Made by a program: the position numbers and the translations under genes
Source: Bradyrhizobium sp. CIAT3101
GTDB lineage: Bacteria > Pseudomonadota > Alphaproteobacteria > Rhizobiales > Xanthobacteraceae
DNA: 64,000 nt
Assembly: GCF_029714945.1 (NCBI RefSeq)
Contig: NZ_CP121634.1
Location: forward strand, 9,197,001 to 9,261,000
Direction: 5' to 3'
The notes under the pieces: generated by a model
Told to the model about the DNA's origin: nothing
The model's input: the letters and a program-made list of their open reading frames with translations, nothing else
The model's database searches: none
Shown: in pieces, positions 62,294 through 64,000 of the stretch
Position numbering within the stretch: the stretch's first letter is position 1
Layout: every line of letters starts with the position of its first letter

Positions 62294-64000
62294 ATGACGT
62301 CGACAAGCGACAGCGAGCTCGGTGCACGCCGCGAGCAAGGCCAGGACGGCCTGCTTGGGCTGAGCCAGCTTGCGCTCGACGGCATGGAACAGGGCGTCTG
62401 TGTCTACGACGCCGACAACCGGATCGTGCTGGTCAATACACGCTACCTGACGCTCTTCAACATGTCGCCCGACATCGTTCGGCTCGGAACGAGCTATCGC
62501 GACGTGCTTGCCCACAGCATGGCGCGCGGAAACATTCCAGCGGATGAACTCGACGCGCTCTATGCTTCACGGATCGCATTGATCGCGGCCGGCAAGCCGT
62601 TCCAGACCCGGCAAACGCTCGCCAGCGGCCTTGTCATCACGCTCGAACTGAAGCCGCTTCCCGGCGGTGGCTGGATGACGATCTGCGACGACGTCAGCCG
62701 GCTCGCCCGCCTCGAGACCGAGCTGCAACTCCAGACCGAACGCAGCCAGCATGCGCTCGCGCACATGTCGCACGGCCTGATCATGTATGATGCCAATAGC
62801 CGCATCGTCGTCTGCAACGAGCGCTTTTTGCGCCTGTATAATCTCGACCCCAACGTCGTGAAGCCGGGTGCGTCGCACGGCGAGACCGTCGAGCATTGGC
62901 TCTCGCGCGGTAACCTGCCGGGCATGAATAGCGATGAATTCCAGGCTCTCCGGATCAACGACGTTCTCACCCGGAACCCGCGGCCGATCCTGGTGACACG
63001 CTTCGATGGACGGAAGATACAGGCGATCTCCCGGTTCATGCCCGACGGCGGCTGGGTTACCGTGCATGAAGACGTCACCGAGCGGCTGCAGCACGAAGAG
63101 ACGCTGAAGCAGCAGAACCTCATGCTGGATGCCGCGCTCGAAAACATGGCGCATGGGCTCGCGTTCTACGACAGCGACATGCGCCTGCGCACCTGTAACT
63201 CCACCTACCAGGAGATCTACCGGCTGTCGCCGGAGGAGAGCAAGCCCGGCACACATCTCGCCGAGCTGATCGAACGCTCGATGGCGAACGGCGCCTTCTC
63301 CTCCGAATACAGTCCGCAGCAGATCCTGGAAACCGCCCGCACCCGGATCGCGAACCGCGATTCCTCGCCGATGCGGCGAAGCATGACCAACGACACGGTG
63401 ATCTCGGTTCGCTATTGCGCGCTGCCCGAGGGCGGCTTCGTCGCCACCTATGAGGACATCACCGAGCGCGAACGCGCGGTCGAGGAGCTGAGCGAGCAGT
63501 ATCGCCGCTTCGACGCGGCGCTGAACAACATGAGCCAGGGCCTGTGCATGCTCGATGCAAGCCTGCACGTGATCGTCTGCAACCGCCGCTACATCGAGAT
63601 GTACGGCCTGTCGCCCGACGTTGTGAAGCCCGGCGTCTCGATGCGCGAGATCATGGAGCACAGCTGCGATCTCGGCATCCATCCGAACACCACCGCCGCC
63701 AAGATCTATGCCGACTATGTCGAGCGGCTGCGCGAGGGCGAGCACACGCTGCACCGCCATCTGAGCGACGGCCGCATCATCAAGCTGAACCACAAGCGGA
63801 TGGAGCATGGCGGCTGGGTCGTCACCTATGAGGACGTCACCGAGCGTCACAAGGCCCAGGCCCGGGTCGCGCACATGGCGCAGCACGATTCCCTCACCGA
63901 CCTGCCCAACCGCACGCTGTTCCGCGAGAAGATGGGCGAGGGGCTGAACCAGGTCGCGATCGCCGGCGGCGCGATGGCCGTGCTCTGCTTCGACCTCGAC
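62294..64000 (+). CDS. PAS-repeat GGDEF signalling protein (3' end outside the window)
   Basis: The visible 569 residues begin at the ATG at 62294 and contain four tandem PAS domains of one subtype (ALDGMEQGVCVYDADNRIVL, ALAHMSHGLIMYDANSRIVV, ALENMAHGLAFYDSDMRLRT, ALNNMSQGLCMLDASLHVIV), each about 120 residues. The start of a GGDEF domain follows (HMAQHDSLTDLPNRTLFREKM, then CFDLD). It probably makes, and may degrade through a later EAL domain, cyclic di-GMP in response to an internal signal. The rest, including the GGDEF active site, lies off the right edge. Confidence 0.92.
   Translation, partial: MTSTSDSELGARREQGQDGLLGLSQLALDGMEQGVCVYDADNRIVLVNTRYLTLFNMSPDIVRLGTSYRDVLAHSMARGNIPADELDALYASRIALIAAGKPFQTRQTLASGLVITLELKPLPGGGWMTICDDVSRLARLETELQLQTERSQHALAHMSHGLIMYDANSRIVVCNERFLRLYNLDPNVVKPGASHGETVEHWLSRGNLPGMNSDEFQALRINDVLTRNPRPILVTRFDGRKIQAISRFMPDGGWVTVHEDVTERLQHEETLKQQNLMLDAALENMAHGLAFYDSDMRLRTCNSTYQEIYRLSPEESKPGTHLAELIERSMANGAFSSEYSPQQILETARTRIANRDSSPMRRSMTNDTVISVRYCALPEGGFVATYEDITERERAVEELSEQYRRFDAALNNMSQGLCMLDASLHVIVCNRRYIEMYGLSPDVVKPGVSMREIMEHSCDLGIHPNTTAAKIYADYVERLREGEHTLHRHLSDGRIIKLNHKRMEHGGWVVTYEDVTERHKAQARVAHMAQHDSLTDLPNRTLFREKMGEGLNQVAIAGGAMAVLCFDLD

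Overview
The window looks like a chromosomal segment of a Bradyrhizobium-type alphaproteobacterium. The evidence is high GC with typical alphaproteobacterial codon use, a very dense catabolic and transport gene set, several families of palindromic intergenic repeats, and an amino acid:[carrier protein] ligase whose zinc ligands fall at C131, E176 and C279, the numbering I recall for the Bradyrhizobium japonicum enzymes. No rRNA, tRNA, CRISPR array, prophage or insertion sequence was recognised.

Layout. 1-2270 (minus): an RND efflux pair, with the pump gene running off the left edge. 2734-11220 (plus): an iron-containing alcohol dehydrogenase, an acyl-CoA ligase and a complete five-gene oligopeptide/nickel-type ABC importer. 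11192-11965 (minus): a ceramidase-like membrane hydrolase whose promoter is bracketed by two palindromic operators. 12292-21141 (minus): a CoA-ester catabolic block with a biotin-dependent acyl-CoA carboxylase, a beta-keto acid cleavage enzyme, an AraC regulator, a glutathione transferase and two acyl-CoA dehydrogenases. 21246-23798 (minus): an AT-richer lone gene fusing an HD hydrolase to an Hsp90-like ATPase, probably acquired. 24112-26956 (plus): an acyl-CoA ligase and an orphan branched-chain-type binding protein. 26953-33586: two family 2 glycosyltransferases, an XRE regulator and a class GN sortase with its VIT/VWA target. 33742-40058: an ADP-forming acyl-CoA synthetase, an orphan MCE protein and a large autotransporter.

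40282-52556 is an amide-nitrogen module. A minus-strand operon (binding protein, two permeases, two ATPases, formamidase FmdA, FmdB zinc ribbon, aliphatic amidase AmiE) is divergent from a hybrid histidine kinase whose sensor is an entire NCS1-type transporter domain, followed by an overlapping LuxR-type response regulator. The shared intergenic region carries an inverted repeat, flanking direct repeats and a sigma-54-like promoter. I infer a transporter-like sensor controlling amide uptake and hydrolysis.

52763-58009 holds a Baeyer-Villiger monooxygenase, a secreted trypsin-like protease, a HAD hydrolase and the methylthioadenosine salvage pair mtnP-mtnA. 58280-62081 is a carrier-protein aminoacylation cluster: a small carrier protein divergent from an acyl-CoA dehydrogenase-like flavoprotein, the aminoacyl-tRNA-synthetase-like ligase and a GNAT-like transferase. 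Its product is unknown to me. The window ends inside a four-PAS GGDEF signalling protein.

The best candidates for under-described biology are the HD-Hsp90 fusion, the NCS1-kinase sensor with its amide operon, and the carrier-protein aminoacylation cluster.
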